From NCBI GenBank assembly GCA_028551475.1, contig CM052359.1, forward strand, positions 14,819,583-14,883,582: a stretch of 64,000 nucleotides of DNA. The letters are read 5' to 3'. The notes under the pieces were generated by a model, which was given only the letters and a program-made list of their open reading frames with translations, searched no databases and was not told the DNA's origin. Made by a program: the position numbers and the translations under genes. Shown piece after piece: positions 10,936-21,260 of this stretch. Positions within the stretch are counted from its first letter, which is position 1. Each line of letters begins with the position of its first letter. The stretch is from Casuarina equisetifolia (taxonomy: Eukaryota > Streptophyta > Magnoliopsida > Fagales > Casuarinaceae).

Positions 10936-12908
10936 AATGAATCATTCACAAGTAATGAGATCAAACAATAAGAGAGATAAGCATATAAAAGATGAGACAA
11001 AGATTTACATGGTGGTTTTTCCCTTGTCACTTACTTCCACCCTCTTCCTTCTTCAACACAATGAAAACTTTGCACCAGTAGCTAAATTAAAATCTATTAG
11101 GATGTTGTCGGTATTTGCTTGTTGTATGAACTTTATTTTTTTTTCAAATGGATGTAAAGAGTGCTTTCTTAACTAGTATTATTAAAAAAGAAGTTTATGT
11201 TGAACAACCACCTAGATTTGAAGATCCAATACATCCTAAACATATTTTTAAGCTTTCAAAATCTTTTTATGAACTTAAACAAGCCCCACAGGCTTGGTAT
11301 GACAAATTGAGTAATTTTATGGTTAGTGCAAATTTTAAAAAAGGAAGAGTTGATAATACCTTATTCATTAAAATAAAAGAAAAGGACATTCTAATTGTCC
11401 AAATCTATGTTGATGATATTGTGTTTAGTGCTACTAATCCTACTTTATGTAAAGAATTTGCTAAATCTATGCAAAATGAATTTGAAATGAGCATGATGGG
11501 TGAGTTGACTTATTTTTTAAGCCTTCAAATAAAATAATCCAATAGAGGCATTTTTATAAGTCAAACCAAGTATGCAAATGAATTACTTAAGAAATACAAG
11601 ATGCATGATTCCAAACTTATAAACACTCCCATGAGTACATCTACTTCCTTATCACATGATGAAAAAGGGGCTAGTGTTGATTCAAAACTATATACAAGGA
11701 TGATTGGTTCATTATTTTATTTGACTACATCTAGACATGACATCATGCTTAGTGTGTGTTTATGTGTCAAATATCAATCTAATCCAAAAAAATCACACTT
11801 AATGGTTGTTAAACAAATATTCAGATATTTGAAAGACATGGTCACATTAGGAATATGGTATCCTTGAGATACAACTTTTGATTTGCATGCTTTTAGTAAT
11901 TTTGATTATGCCAAGTGTAAGATAGATAGAAAGGGCACAGGTGGTGCTTGTCATTTCCTAGGAACCATGTTGATTTCTTGGTATTGCAAGAATTGTAGCA
12001 CTTTCCTCCACTAAGGCAAAATACATAGCTACTACTAGTTCCTGTGCTTAGATTTTATGGATAAAACAATAATTGAAAGATTATAGTGTTTACTCCACCA
12101 AAGTTCCACTAAAATGTGATAATACTAGTATTATAAGCTTAACCAAAAATCCTATATAATACTCTAAAACTAAGTATATAGAGATAAGACATCATTTTAT
12201 TAGAGATTACGTACAGAAATGTGACATTTCTTTTAAATTTTTTCAAACTAACCAACAAATTGTTGATGTCTTTACTAAACCATTGGATAAAGAAAAATTT
12301 TATACTCTTCAACGAGTTCTTGGAATTTTCTCATTTGAAAATATTTCTTAAACTCCATGTTTTATTATTGGACTATACTTTCTGCTCTTGCATAACTTGT
12401 AGATAAGCTTGTTTTAAGGGGGAGCACCGTGAAACTCCATTTGCTTCACCAAGTCAGCCACTTTACTACTCGTCTCTTCTTCATCATCTCTATTTTTTTT
12501 ATCATATGATCTTTTTGATAATGACAAAAAAAGGGAAAGAGTGTTGTTGCACATGTGTATTTCATTTTTGACTATCTAGTGCAGAAAGTGTGATGACTCT
12601 CTAACACCCTGAAAATATGTTGAAAATATTTTCAAAAGGTGTTATTGTTGAATGATAAATGTTGTGATACATATTGTTAAATGGTATATTGCTACTGGTC
12701 ATTGAGAAATAGATTGAAAATAGCTACTGCTATTGAAAATGATAATTATGTGTTATATTCCTGTAATAGGATATAACTCTATGCAAAATTTTGTTTTGTT
12801 GGTTGTCATGAAGAACATTGGATATAACACACTTTGCTCACTTCGTTGATGACATGTGTTATTGTATGCTTAAGTGAAAAAAAAAATCATCATTAAAAAG
12901 GGGGAGAT
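10936..12908 (+). pseudogene. Sirevirus-like copia pol remnant (RT and RNase H)
   Basis: After a short LTR fragment (10936-11056), plus-strand frames give copia reverse transcriptase. NENFAPVAKLKSIR leads into MDVKSAFLTSIIKKEVYVEQPP (11148), then YELKQAPQAWYDKLSNFM and the catalytic IYVDDIVF near 11405. The following EFEMSMMGELTYFLSLQIK is typical of the Sirevirus/Maximus branch. RNase H follows (11601-12300) with KYIEIRHHFIRD and VDVFTKPLDKEKF. Stops occur at several points (for example 11535 and 11866). A purine tract ends at 12908, directly before the 3' LTR. Gag, protease and integrase are absent. Confidence 0.85.
12895..12908 (+). other. Polypurine tract of the Sirevirus-like element
   Basis: AAAAAGGGGGAGAT ends one base before the TGTTGG start of the 3' LTR, the standard site for plus-strand priming. 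Similar purine-G tracts occur upstream at about 12412-12426 (TTAAGGGGGAGCA) and 12523-12537. Confidence 0.7.
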
Positions 12909-14373
12909 TGTTGGAAAAAGAACATGTTCCATGATAATATGTTTTGATGTGACAATTTGTGTTGATGAATGTATATAAATGCTATTCATATTTTGATGTG
13001 CAAAACAAAATTAAAGGAAGTAAAAGGTGTACAAATCATAATATCAATTAATGATATTATAAAGTAGTTGGTTTTCTACACCCTTAATATTACTATCTTA
13101 TCCAAGTTTCAAAAGGATAATTCTTAAGCAGGAAGAAAATATTAATTGTATAATATTCTTATTCAAAAGGAATTAATGCCAGAATATTCTTGTAAGGAAA
13201 AATGTTTAAGTAAGTGGTAGTCTAACCTGAACTAAAAAGCTAACTTGAGTTAAGAGACTTTAGCTCATGACCACATTAAGAGCTCAACTTTTGAAGTAGC
13301 TTAGGCTCGGAAGACCTAAGCTCGACCCGAGAAAAGACTCAGGCTCACAAGACCTAAGTTTGACCCAAGAAAAGACTTAGGCTCGCAAGACCTAAGTTCG
13401 ACCCAAGAAAAGATAGCCTGCAAGACTTAAGTCTAACTCAAGAGAAGCCCTAACTTCTAACTCAATTGAGACAGTGAGCCTTTTGTCCTCTCCATAGCCG
13501 AATGTCTACTCTCTCAATGAAAAGAAATGTAGAGAAGCAATTAAGTGTTAGAATTGCTATTCTATGCAATTTTGTAATGATTGAGAGTTTGAATCAAAGC
13601 CCTAAAAGTAGAATGATGGAATGGCTTTGGTCTTTCAACAAGAATAAGATTCTAAATTGGTCAAGTTTAGCAAAAACCTTAAATTAGCTACTCTCTATTG
13701 AAACTTTTACAAAAGTCTCTATTTTACAGTTTAAGAAAGTAGTTTTGCATGAGTTGATTGAGAAATCAAAAGAAGAAAAGGAGATTGCTTGAAACATTGT
13801 GATTTTGTGAAGATCTTCGATGATATTCTTTAAAGATCATATTCTTTATGATTACACTTAGGTATAATCTTGTTTATGTGTTGATTGAACTCTTATTATT
13901 ATTTATACATAAACTTGATCGTAAATCCAAAACCCTAATTCTTTATAATTTTGGGGTTTCATTATTAGAGCTTTGATTATGACTCTATATCCTTAGAAAG
14001 TTCTTTAATTAGCAATATCTCTCACAAACTACATATCATTAGGGATTTGCTTTGTAAACAAGTTGGAATAACCTTTGTTTGTAACCCATTAGTGCTATAA
14101 TCCTTTGAAGAAGGGATTGTGAAGGTTAAAAGAACGTTTTTTCCTAATCAGTAAGTAAAGTGGACTTCAATCTATTGGATTAAAGGAAAAAAAAAAGGTG
14201 GACATAGGTGTGAGGGCCGAACCACTATGGTAAAACTTGTGTTTGTGTTTGTGTTTGTGTTTGTGTTTGTTGTTTGTTGATGCTCATTGTTGTATCTTAG
14301 AAAACCAATTAATAGAACAAAAGCTCAATAACCAATTCAATCTCCTCTTCTTGATTAGCCATTATACCTAACA
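12909..14373 (+). repeat. 3' LTR of the Sirevirus-like copia element (subfamily A)
   Basis: A 1465-bp LTR, TGTTGGAAAAAGAACATG to ATTATACCTAACA, joined to the polypurine tract. The conserved palindrome lies at 13038-13060. A GTGTTT microsatellite lies at about 14237-14280 and a GCCGAACCACTATGG box at about 14217. This is the only copy of the family in the window attached to its own pol, which ties all the solo LTRs of this type to a copia lineage. The right flank is copia element 2. Confidence 0.85.
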
Positions 14374-16293
14374 TTATGCTCAACATAAACTTGATCTCCG
14401 ATTAAAACCTTGTATTTTTTTAGGCTATCCCATAGCAAGGCTATCATTGTCTTTGCTTATAAACAAAAACAATTATATTGTTATCAATGCTATATTTAAT
14501 GAAAATGTGTTTCCCTTTCAAACAAATACCTAAAATATTGGTACCAATTTCCTCATGCCACATTTTTCTACTGAAATTACTTTAGCACAAAACAAATAAA
14601 CAAACATATGAGGATCATAACATGATCCAAAAATCCTCCACAAAGAACCATTTTGATTACAAGACTAAAGGGAGGAAAAATTTCCAAATGCACTTTATTA
14701 CGTGACCATACCTATAATCTCACAACTATTGTACATTGTTATTCTGAACCTAAAAACTATACAGAAGCATCAAAAGATCTTAATTGATTCACTACTACAA
14801 TAGAAGAGTATAATGCATTGTTAAAAAACAAGACATGGGATCTTGTTCCTCCACCTCAGCATATTATTCCTATCGGCTGTAAATAGGTATACAAAGTTAA
14901 GCAAAAATCTGATGGAACCCTTGAACAATACAAAACATGGCTTGTTGCTAAAGGATTTCATTAACAACTAGGCATTGATTATCATGACACATCCAATCTT
15001 GATGCTAAGCTTGTTACAATACAAATTATAATCACTTTGGCATATACTATTGAGTGGAACATCAAACAACTAGATGTTAAAAATTCCTTCCTCCTTGGCA
15101 TTTTGGATGAAGAAGTATATGTGATTCAACCATAAGGATTTGATGACTCAACTAAACCAAACTCTATTTGTCAATTAAAACAATCCTTATATGGGTTAAA
15201 ACAAGCTAACAAGCATGGAATTATAGACTCAGTCAATTCCTTCAACATATTGGGTTTAAAAATTTTCAAACAGACTCTTCATTATTTATTTTACATACAA
15301 CAATATATAATATTTTTCTCCTTGTGTATGTTAATGACATTATTTTAATAGGAAGTTCTACAACTCCAATATCAAAAATCCTTGAACAACTTAAAACTAA
15401 ATTCAACATCAAGGATTTTGGTAACTTATATTATTTTTTAGGAATTGAAGCCAACTATTTTAATAATGGTATTTTGCTTCATTAAGCAAAATTTGCTTAT
15501 GAAATACTTTTTCGTGCCAAAATGAATGAAGCTTAAGAAGTGTCTACATCATGCACCACAAATCATCCACCATCCATAAATGATAGTGAACCATACTCAG
15601 ATCCAACACATTATTGTAGTATTGTTGGCTTTCTTCAATATTTGACACTCACACGACCTAATATTTCACATGTTGTTAATATTGTGTGTCAATATACATG
15701 CTACCATTCTTACTTATTAGGCATTTGTAAAATGTATTTTACTATTTCTAATTGACACACCTAGATATGGTATTCACATAACAAAAACATCAACTAATAA
15801 TCTTCATGTATATTCTAATGTTGGATGGGTTGGTGATCAGGATGATTGCAAGTCAATAAGAGGATTTTGTATTTTTTTTTTGGAACAAATGTAAGAGAAT
15901 TTTGTGGAGTTCTAGAAAACAAAAGACTGTTTCTCGCTCTAGTACAAAAGTTGAGCTAAAATGTCTTGTTGATACTATTGTAGAACTTATTTGGATAAAA
16001 GCTCTATTACAAGATCTCCATGTAACACGATCTAATCCCTCAATACTTTAGTATGATAATTTATTAGCACTTTATCTAAGAACTAATCTTGTTTTCTATG
16101 AAAGAACAAAACATATTGAAATTGACTTTTACTTTAATTGTGAAATAATCAAAAACAAAGAAACTTTCTATAGATTTCATTTCTTCTATTGATCAAACAA
16201 TTGATATATTTACAAAAGCTCTCTCCTTCACTCAATTGCAACTACTTCAAAACAAGCTCATGGTACGGAACGACACATTAGCTTGCTAGGGGA
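14374..16293 (+). pseudogene. Second copia pol remnant (integrase end, RT, RNase H)
   Basis: Plus-strand broken frames show the integrase C-terminal end (CIFLGYP near 14410, then IFNENVFPFQTN). Reverse transcriptase follows: NKTWDLVPPP, VKQKSDGTLEQYK, LVAKGFH, QLDVKNSFLLGILDEEVY, LKQSLYGLKQA, LLVYVNDIILIGSS and FNIKDFGNLYYFLGIE. RNase H follows at 15540 onwards ([23 protein letters not shown]). The usual YVDD motif reads YVND and several stops interrupt the frames, so it is inactive. Its left part is cut off by the Sirevirus-like LTR at 14373. On the right it ends in a purine tract and its own 3' LTR. Confidence 0.85.
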
Positions 16294-16800
16294 TGTCAAA
16301 ATGTCTCATCAATGTAAAAGGAGAATTGGAAAAAAAAGGTAAGCATGTGTAACACACACACACCACAACACCAAGGCAAGGAAAGACTAATTTAAAGACA
16401 TGTGCGTGCATCTCACACTTCATCTTCTACCTCATGTCCTCATAGCAACCTGACTTCTCCTCTGATTTTCAAAAGCTTTAAAAATGTTCAAGAGTGAAAT
16501 AAGAGGCATTTAACTAAGAAGAAAACAAAAATTTTATTACTATGGAAGAAGAAAAGAATCATCAATCCAAATGATGAAATTTTACACTCAAAATACAAAA
16601 GGTTTTAGGATTGTTCATGGCAATAATTTTGGAATCAATTTGGTATTGATTCATCATCAATATGAAATGTTTTATGTTTGATTTTCAACCACTATAAAAA
16701 GGCAATCAAATTGTATATGAAAATCATCCAAGAAATACAAATTACTTTCTTTATATTGTTCTTCACATTGTTCTTCATTTTTTTTATAAGAATTTTTACA
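16294..16800 (+). repeat. 3' LTR of copia element 2
   Basis: About 507 bp from TGTCAAAATGTCTCATC to AATTTTTACA, directly after a GCTAGGGGA purine tract. It contains CACTATAAAAAGGCA, a TATA-box-like promoter. The same promoter block and neighbouring sequence recur in the LTR-like segment at about 60350-61045. The 3' end is placed from the TG..CA rule and comparison of the two copies. Confidence 0.65.
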
Positions 16801-18098
16801 ATATATTGTAAAAACACTTATTTTTACTCTACAAATTGATACTTTAGGGAGACCGTCCCGCCAGTTTCAAGTAAACAACGTGAGTCAAAAATATGGAAAT
16901 TGTCTGAGCAGAGGAAGGGTTAGGTGGAGGAAACACGCGCATATCTACTTAACGCATTACCGAAGAAGTAATGTCAGGAAAGAAGGTTATAAAACTAATT
17001 TAAGTACATGGCTAATGCGGGGTTTAAGTTCCATTTGTTGACTCAAAAATTAGAGTCGTGCTTATACATGGGCACGACCAGGTTGCCATAAAGCTCTTTT
17101 CAATTCTAGCTTCTGCACTCGAAACGCAAGGAGAAGTGGCCCCCCGTTGGTATATTTTTTGGTCACGACGACATATTCCACGGCCAGGATGCTCAGATTC
17201 GAATATGCCGAGGTACACTATCCCGCAAGTTGCTGAGTCTGATTGGTAACGTAGTCAAATTTCTCTCGTGTTTCTTGCGGGACAAATTTGGTCACCACTC
17301 CGAGCTAAACTTTGACCGAGTCTGTGCCTCAGTATTTTAGAAGAATGTTTTCCCGAAAAGGAGCGGCGTGACTGGCCAAAGCCCGAACCAATCCTCAGTT
17401 GCTGATTGTGAATATGACGATCTTCTTAAAATTTGCTTAAACAACCACACCCATTAGAAACTATAGTTTAGAGATTCAAATAGGAGAGAGTGAAATCGAT
17501 TTCATACCTGCTCATTTGTTTTGGTGCGTTTGAGCCATCACTAATGAGAAATACAGCCATGTGGAACGTAATTTGGGAGCCAAGTACTGGTAAGTCCCAA
17601 AAAAGAAATTTGATAATGACAAAAACAGTGCCTAATCATTTAAAGGTACTCTATCGAGGGAAAGCCGCGTGCTTCCTTGTGCGGCTTCTGCCACAATTCC
17701 ATAGATGAAAATGGTCCTAATCATCATCATGCTGAGCATTCCTCGTCACATCTCTAACAAGACGAAAAAGAGACCTCCGGAAATTAGTCCACCAAACACT
17801 GAAACGCCCAAAAAATTCTGATGCAGATCCTTTTTTTTTTTTTTTTTTTTTTCAAATCCGGTTTTTACCCATTTCAGAAGATCTCAAATAAGAAGCCGCG
17901 TGCACTGGTTTTTGAATTTTTTTTTTCTTCTTTTTATTTATTTGTTTATTCTTTTCCTCTTGTTCTCAGAGCACAGCGGTTTGGGTACAAGTACAAAACA
18001 AACAGAACTCCTGAACCCAAGCGTCTCTCTAACGTAAACACGACGACTGGGGCGTTGAACACATTTCCGAGTAAAACTCTCTCTCTCTGTTATCGGCC
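16801..18098. other. Low-copy spacer and promoter side of the ARM gene
   Basis: A relatively GC-rich, non-repetitive stretch (about 16850-17720) followed by T-rich sequence (17830-17950) and a CTCTCTCT stretch just before the ARM start codon. Short open frames occur on both strands near 17024-17250 and 17490-17708, but none resembles a known protein. A hairpin lies at about 17662-17688. The proximal 250 bp probably hold the ARM promoter and 5' UTR; no transcription start can be read. Confidence 0.4.
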
Positions 18099-19322
18099 AT
18101 GGAAGACCCATCATCAAAGGACGATAGCCCACGCGTCCTCAGAGTCCTGGAAGCGCTAAAACAAGCCTCGCACGAGTTACAAGCGCACCCGAGTCCCAAC
18201 TCGGACGAATTGAACTCGTCCTCCGCCATTAAAGCTCTGCTGGAGCTGGAGAGCGAGTCTGACTCGATCCTCTCCAAAGACCCAAAACTCTCCGCCCTCT
18301 CCCAACACCTCTCCGAGCTCAGGGGCCTTGTTGAGAATCTCAAGAAATCTCGTGGTCACCACAGCCTTAAATCCTTCCTTACTCGCCGGGTCTCCACCCA
18401 CTCCATCTCCCGTGTCGCTAGCTCCATCGAGTCCGAAATTCAAGCCTGGATCGACCGCGAGAGCATCCGGACCTTGACCCGTCTGCTGCACAAGCAGCCG
18501 TTTAACAACGAGGACGAGCTGATCAAGCTCCTCACTCAGCTCGAGGTAAGAGTCTCCCAAGGTTTCGACCGCGAGTTGCAAGATCTAGTCCTCAAATCGA
18601 AGCTCTTCTCCCAGCTCGAATTGACTCTATGCAATCCAAATTGTTCAAAGCGAATACGCGAGCAGTGCGCTTTTGCGATAGGCTCATTGATCACATTCAA
18701 CAAGGACGTGTTCGTTGGCCAAGTACTCATGGGTCCAACAATTGGTTCACTAATAACGATGGCTTCCTCAGCATCCATCAAAGTCCTTAGTTCTTTGATA
18801 AGGTCCATAAAGTCTCCACTCGCGGACGAGATTGAGTCCCACGGGGGAATTCCCAAAATCATAAGCTTCTTGGATTTTCAAGACCTCGAAGTGCGGGTCT
18901 TGGCAATGGATTGTGTGCAAGAAATTGGGTATTTCGGGCGGAAAGAAGCCATTGAAGCAATGCTTAGAGAAGGGTTGATAAAGAAGCTCGTGGAGTTGCA
19001 GAGGTCAGAGCTGGGTGGGGCTTTAATTGATATGGGAAGAAATGGTGGTGGTCGTCATGGAAAAGAGAATGCCGAGGATGGGATTGGTGTCGGTGGGGTT
19101 GAGGGGAACAGGAGAAGTAGGGAGAAGGGGTTCTTGGAAAGCCATCCGTTTGCGAGCTGTGTGGCGAGATTCGCAGTGCAGTTGGAGGTTGGGGAGGGGC
19201 TGAGGCAAAGAGAGAAGCGGGCTTTCAAGCAGGAGATTTTGATCAGAGTGAGGGAGGCTTGTGTCTCTGATGCGGAAGCTGCCACCATTATTGCCGAGGT
19301 TTTGTGGGGGTCTTCACCCTGA
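18099..19322 (+). CDS. ARM-repeat superfamily protein (no U-box), intronless
   Basis: This encodes a 407-residue protein. The ATG sits in a strong context (GGCCATGGA) and the frame is open to TGA at 19320-19322. The N-terminal third is helical and acidic, with LKQASHELQAHPS and ALLELESESDSIL, resembling the N-terminal region of plant U-box/ARM proteins but without a U-box. From about residue 140 to 300, hydrophobic helical blocks (CAFAIGSLITF, HGGIPKIISFLDFQDLEVRVLAMDCVQEIGYF, LIKKLVELQ) look like armadillo repeats. A conserved C-terminal block follows: HPFASCVARFAVQLEVGEG and REKRAFKQEILIRVREA. ARM folds usually serve protein-protein binding. The partner and process are unknown to me. The gene looks intact and, with its high GC, stands out sharply from the transposon sequence around it. 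Confidence 0.9.
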   Translation: MEDPSSKDDSPRVLRVLEALKQASHELQAHPSPNSDELNSSSAIKALLELESESDSILSKDPKLSALSQHLSELRGLVENLKKSRGHHSLKSFLTRRVSTHSISRVASSIESEIQAWIDRESIRTLTRLLHKQPFNNEDELIKLLTQLEVRVSQGFDRELQDLVLKSKLFSQLELTLCNPNCSKRIREQCAFAIGSLITFNKDVFVGQVLMGPTIGSLITMASSASIKVLSSLIRSIKSPLADEIESHGGIPKIISFLDFQDLEVRVLAMDCVQEIGYFGRKEAIEAMLREGLIKKLVELQRSELGGALIDMGRNGGGRHGKENAEDGIGVGGVEGNRRSREKGFLESHPFASCVARFAVQLEVGEGLRQREKRAFKQEILIRVREACVSDAEAATIIAEVLWGSSP

Positions 19323-19774
19323 ATGTTGCAAAGAAATTGGGTTGTAAAAGAAGAATTTGCTTTGTCAATTTTTGTTGACTTTGGTAATTCTGTGTATATA
19401 TGTATGTATGTATGTATTTTTTGTTGTAAAGAAATTGTTGATTCAGTTAGTAATTGAGTCGATTCATTTATGGTTTAGAGATGGAAGGAGGTCTCAATTT
19501 TGGGTTCATTTTATGGAGGATAAACTTTGTTTGGTTATGGAGAAAGCTTAAAAACTGAAAATGGTGGCTCAGGACTTGGGGGGAATATGCTTTGGGGTAG
19601 AGAATATGATTTTATGATGCTTTTGGCAAAAACAGAAAATAGCACTTATAGCTTTCAGCTTCAGACGCAACAGAGAAAGGGAAATTCCAGCAGCATCTAA
19701 AATGTACCCAAAAAGGTGGTACTGGGGGCTAGCTCCGTATTGACTTTTTTTGGTTTGGGGGTGACACGGGGGGA
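19323..19774 (+). other. ARM gene 3' flank
   Basis: Sequence after the ARM stop codon, with a short TATG/TGTA microsatellite at about 19396-19418. The 3' UTR probably ends within the first 150-250 bp; no canonical polyadenylation signal is convincing. No other gene is seen. Confidence 0.4.
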
Positions 19775-19952
19775 ATATAATATATATATATCTAAAATAT
19801 ATATATATATATATCTATCTATATATCTATATATCTATATATCTATAATATATATATATATATATCTATATATATATATATCTATATATCTATATATCTA
19901 TCTATCTATCTATATATCTATCTATATATCTATCTATCTATCTATATATCTA

Positions 19953-19983
<31 letters not shown>

Positions 19984-20136
19984 CTATATATCTATATATA
20001 TCTATATATCTATATATCTATATATCTATATATATCTATATATCTATATATCTATATATATCTATATATCTATATATCTATATATATCTATATATCTATA
20101 TATCTATATATATTTATATCTATATATATATATATT
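19775..20136. repeat. Compound TA/TATC microsatellite
   Basis: About 360 bp made almost entirely of TATA and TATC units (TATCTATATATC and variants). It yields a meaningless open frame of Ile, Tyr, Leu and Ser residues on the plus strand. It lies between the ARM gene and TOC90 and would be highly polymorphic. Confidence 0.95.
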
Positions 20137-20302
20137 CATGAACTACAACAATAAGATGGAAATAAATGTGATACCATGTTGGGAATCTAATCATATAAGA
20201 GGACTAATTTTATTTAATCTTCTTATCATGTTTGTGGAATTTGAAAGTAGATTTTTAAGTAATCAGACATGAAACTGAATCATAATAATATTTATCTATA
20301 TG

Positions 20303-20593
20303 TTACTGGAATGAAAATTTGATTTCTAGCTTAGAAAATAATAATAGCAGAAGGCAAAGGAACAGACATCTCATCACCTTCAAATTCCGAGCCTCACGTT
20401 TGATGGAACCACACTTAATGGTGATCTCTTTCTTGTTTCGACTGCGGTGGGGAATCCCATATATTTTGTCCAGCAGAGAGGGCGGCAATGTGGGGCATTC
20501 GTGGAGGCGGAGTATCCAGGTGGCTTCCATGAGTTGGATGCGTCCTTCAAAGGCTCGGTAGAATTGGAGAGAATGAGGCATCATCATTTTCAT
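20303..20593 (-). CDS. Possible small gene or exon of unknown function
   Basis: A minus-strand frame of up to 96 residues starting at ATG, between the microsatellite and TOC90. The central part (HSLQFYRAFEGRIQLMEATW, then LRLHECPTLPPSLLDKIYGI) has balanced, globular-looking composition and higher GC than the surroundings. The reading after residue 72 turns into a hydrophobic tail. A GT donor (AAG|GTGATGAG) sits exactly where composition changes, so the real coding part may be an exon of about 70 codons. An AG acceptor (GGACTCTAG) lies upstream near 20620. No family is recognised. It could equally be a pseudogene fragment. Confidence 0.35.
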   Translation of the reverse strand: MKMMMPHSLQFYRAFEGRIQLMEATWILRLHECPTLPPSLLDKIYGIPHRSRNKKEITIKCGSIKREARNLKVMRCLFLCLLLLLFSKLEIKFSFQ

Positions 20594-21260
20594 AGGGAAA
20601 GTTGTATCAAATACCTAGAGTCCACAAGGGTGTATTCATCATGATTACATAGCTTGGAGGGAGATCCGATCGCCTTACAACCCAGAAAAGTGGATATGGC
20701 AAAGAAAGACTAGATAAGATTAAGCACAGCTTCCAGGCCTAGGCTGATTAATATCATAGAATATAGATAAAGAAAAGTTCTAGCAGATTTATAAGTAATC
20801 AATATACACTGCCAATCGACAAAACATAATGATTTGAAATCAAATTTCAAATTTTCAACGATACGCAATATATTTTTTTTTACCTGATTTATTCTACCCA
20901 AAGGCAAAACAACAACGACAAATAATTTTCAATATTTTTCTTTACAGTTATCAGCTCATCTTAGCTGAATCTAAACCTCAGGGACGAAGCCAGATGCTGG
21001 GGTGGATACTAGCAGTGACGAAGTTCGAGATATTTGGTTTATATGGCTTTATAGGAGGGGTCGCTAGATTTCATGGCAGTACTTCCCAAGTGGGCATCTT
21101 AAGAAAGGAAAGTATGGCGAAAAACCTTCTTGGAAAAACCCTATCTTTGTTTTCTCCTCCGCATTGGTAAAGGTCCATATGATTCCGGATATAGATTACT
21201 TTGCTGCTAGAGAATTCCCTCGAGACCAAAAATATCCAGCATCAAAGCAACAACGGAAAC
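20594..21260. other. TOC90 3' flank
   Basis: AT-rich sequence downstream of TOC90 (which is on the minus strand). Its part next to 21260 should contain the 3' UTR. No other coding signal is seen beyond the short candidate ORF to the left. Confidence 0.4.

Noticed and set aside
17821..18159. A 112-residue plus-strand frame
   Set aside because: It covers the T-rich promoter/5' UTR and overlaps the ARM start in another frame.
19716..20141. A 141-residue open frame on the plus strand
   Set aside because: It is a translation of the TATA/TATC microsatellite (Ile/Tyr/Leu/Ser only).
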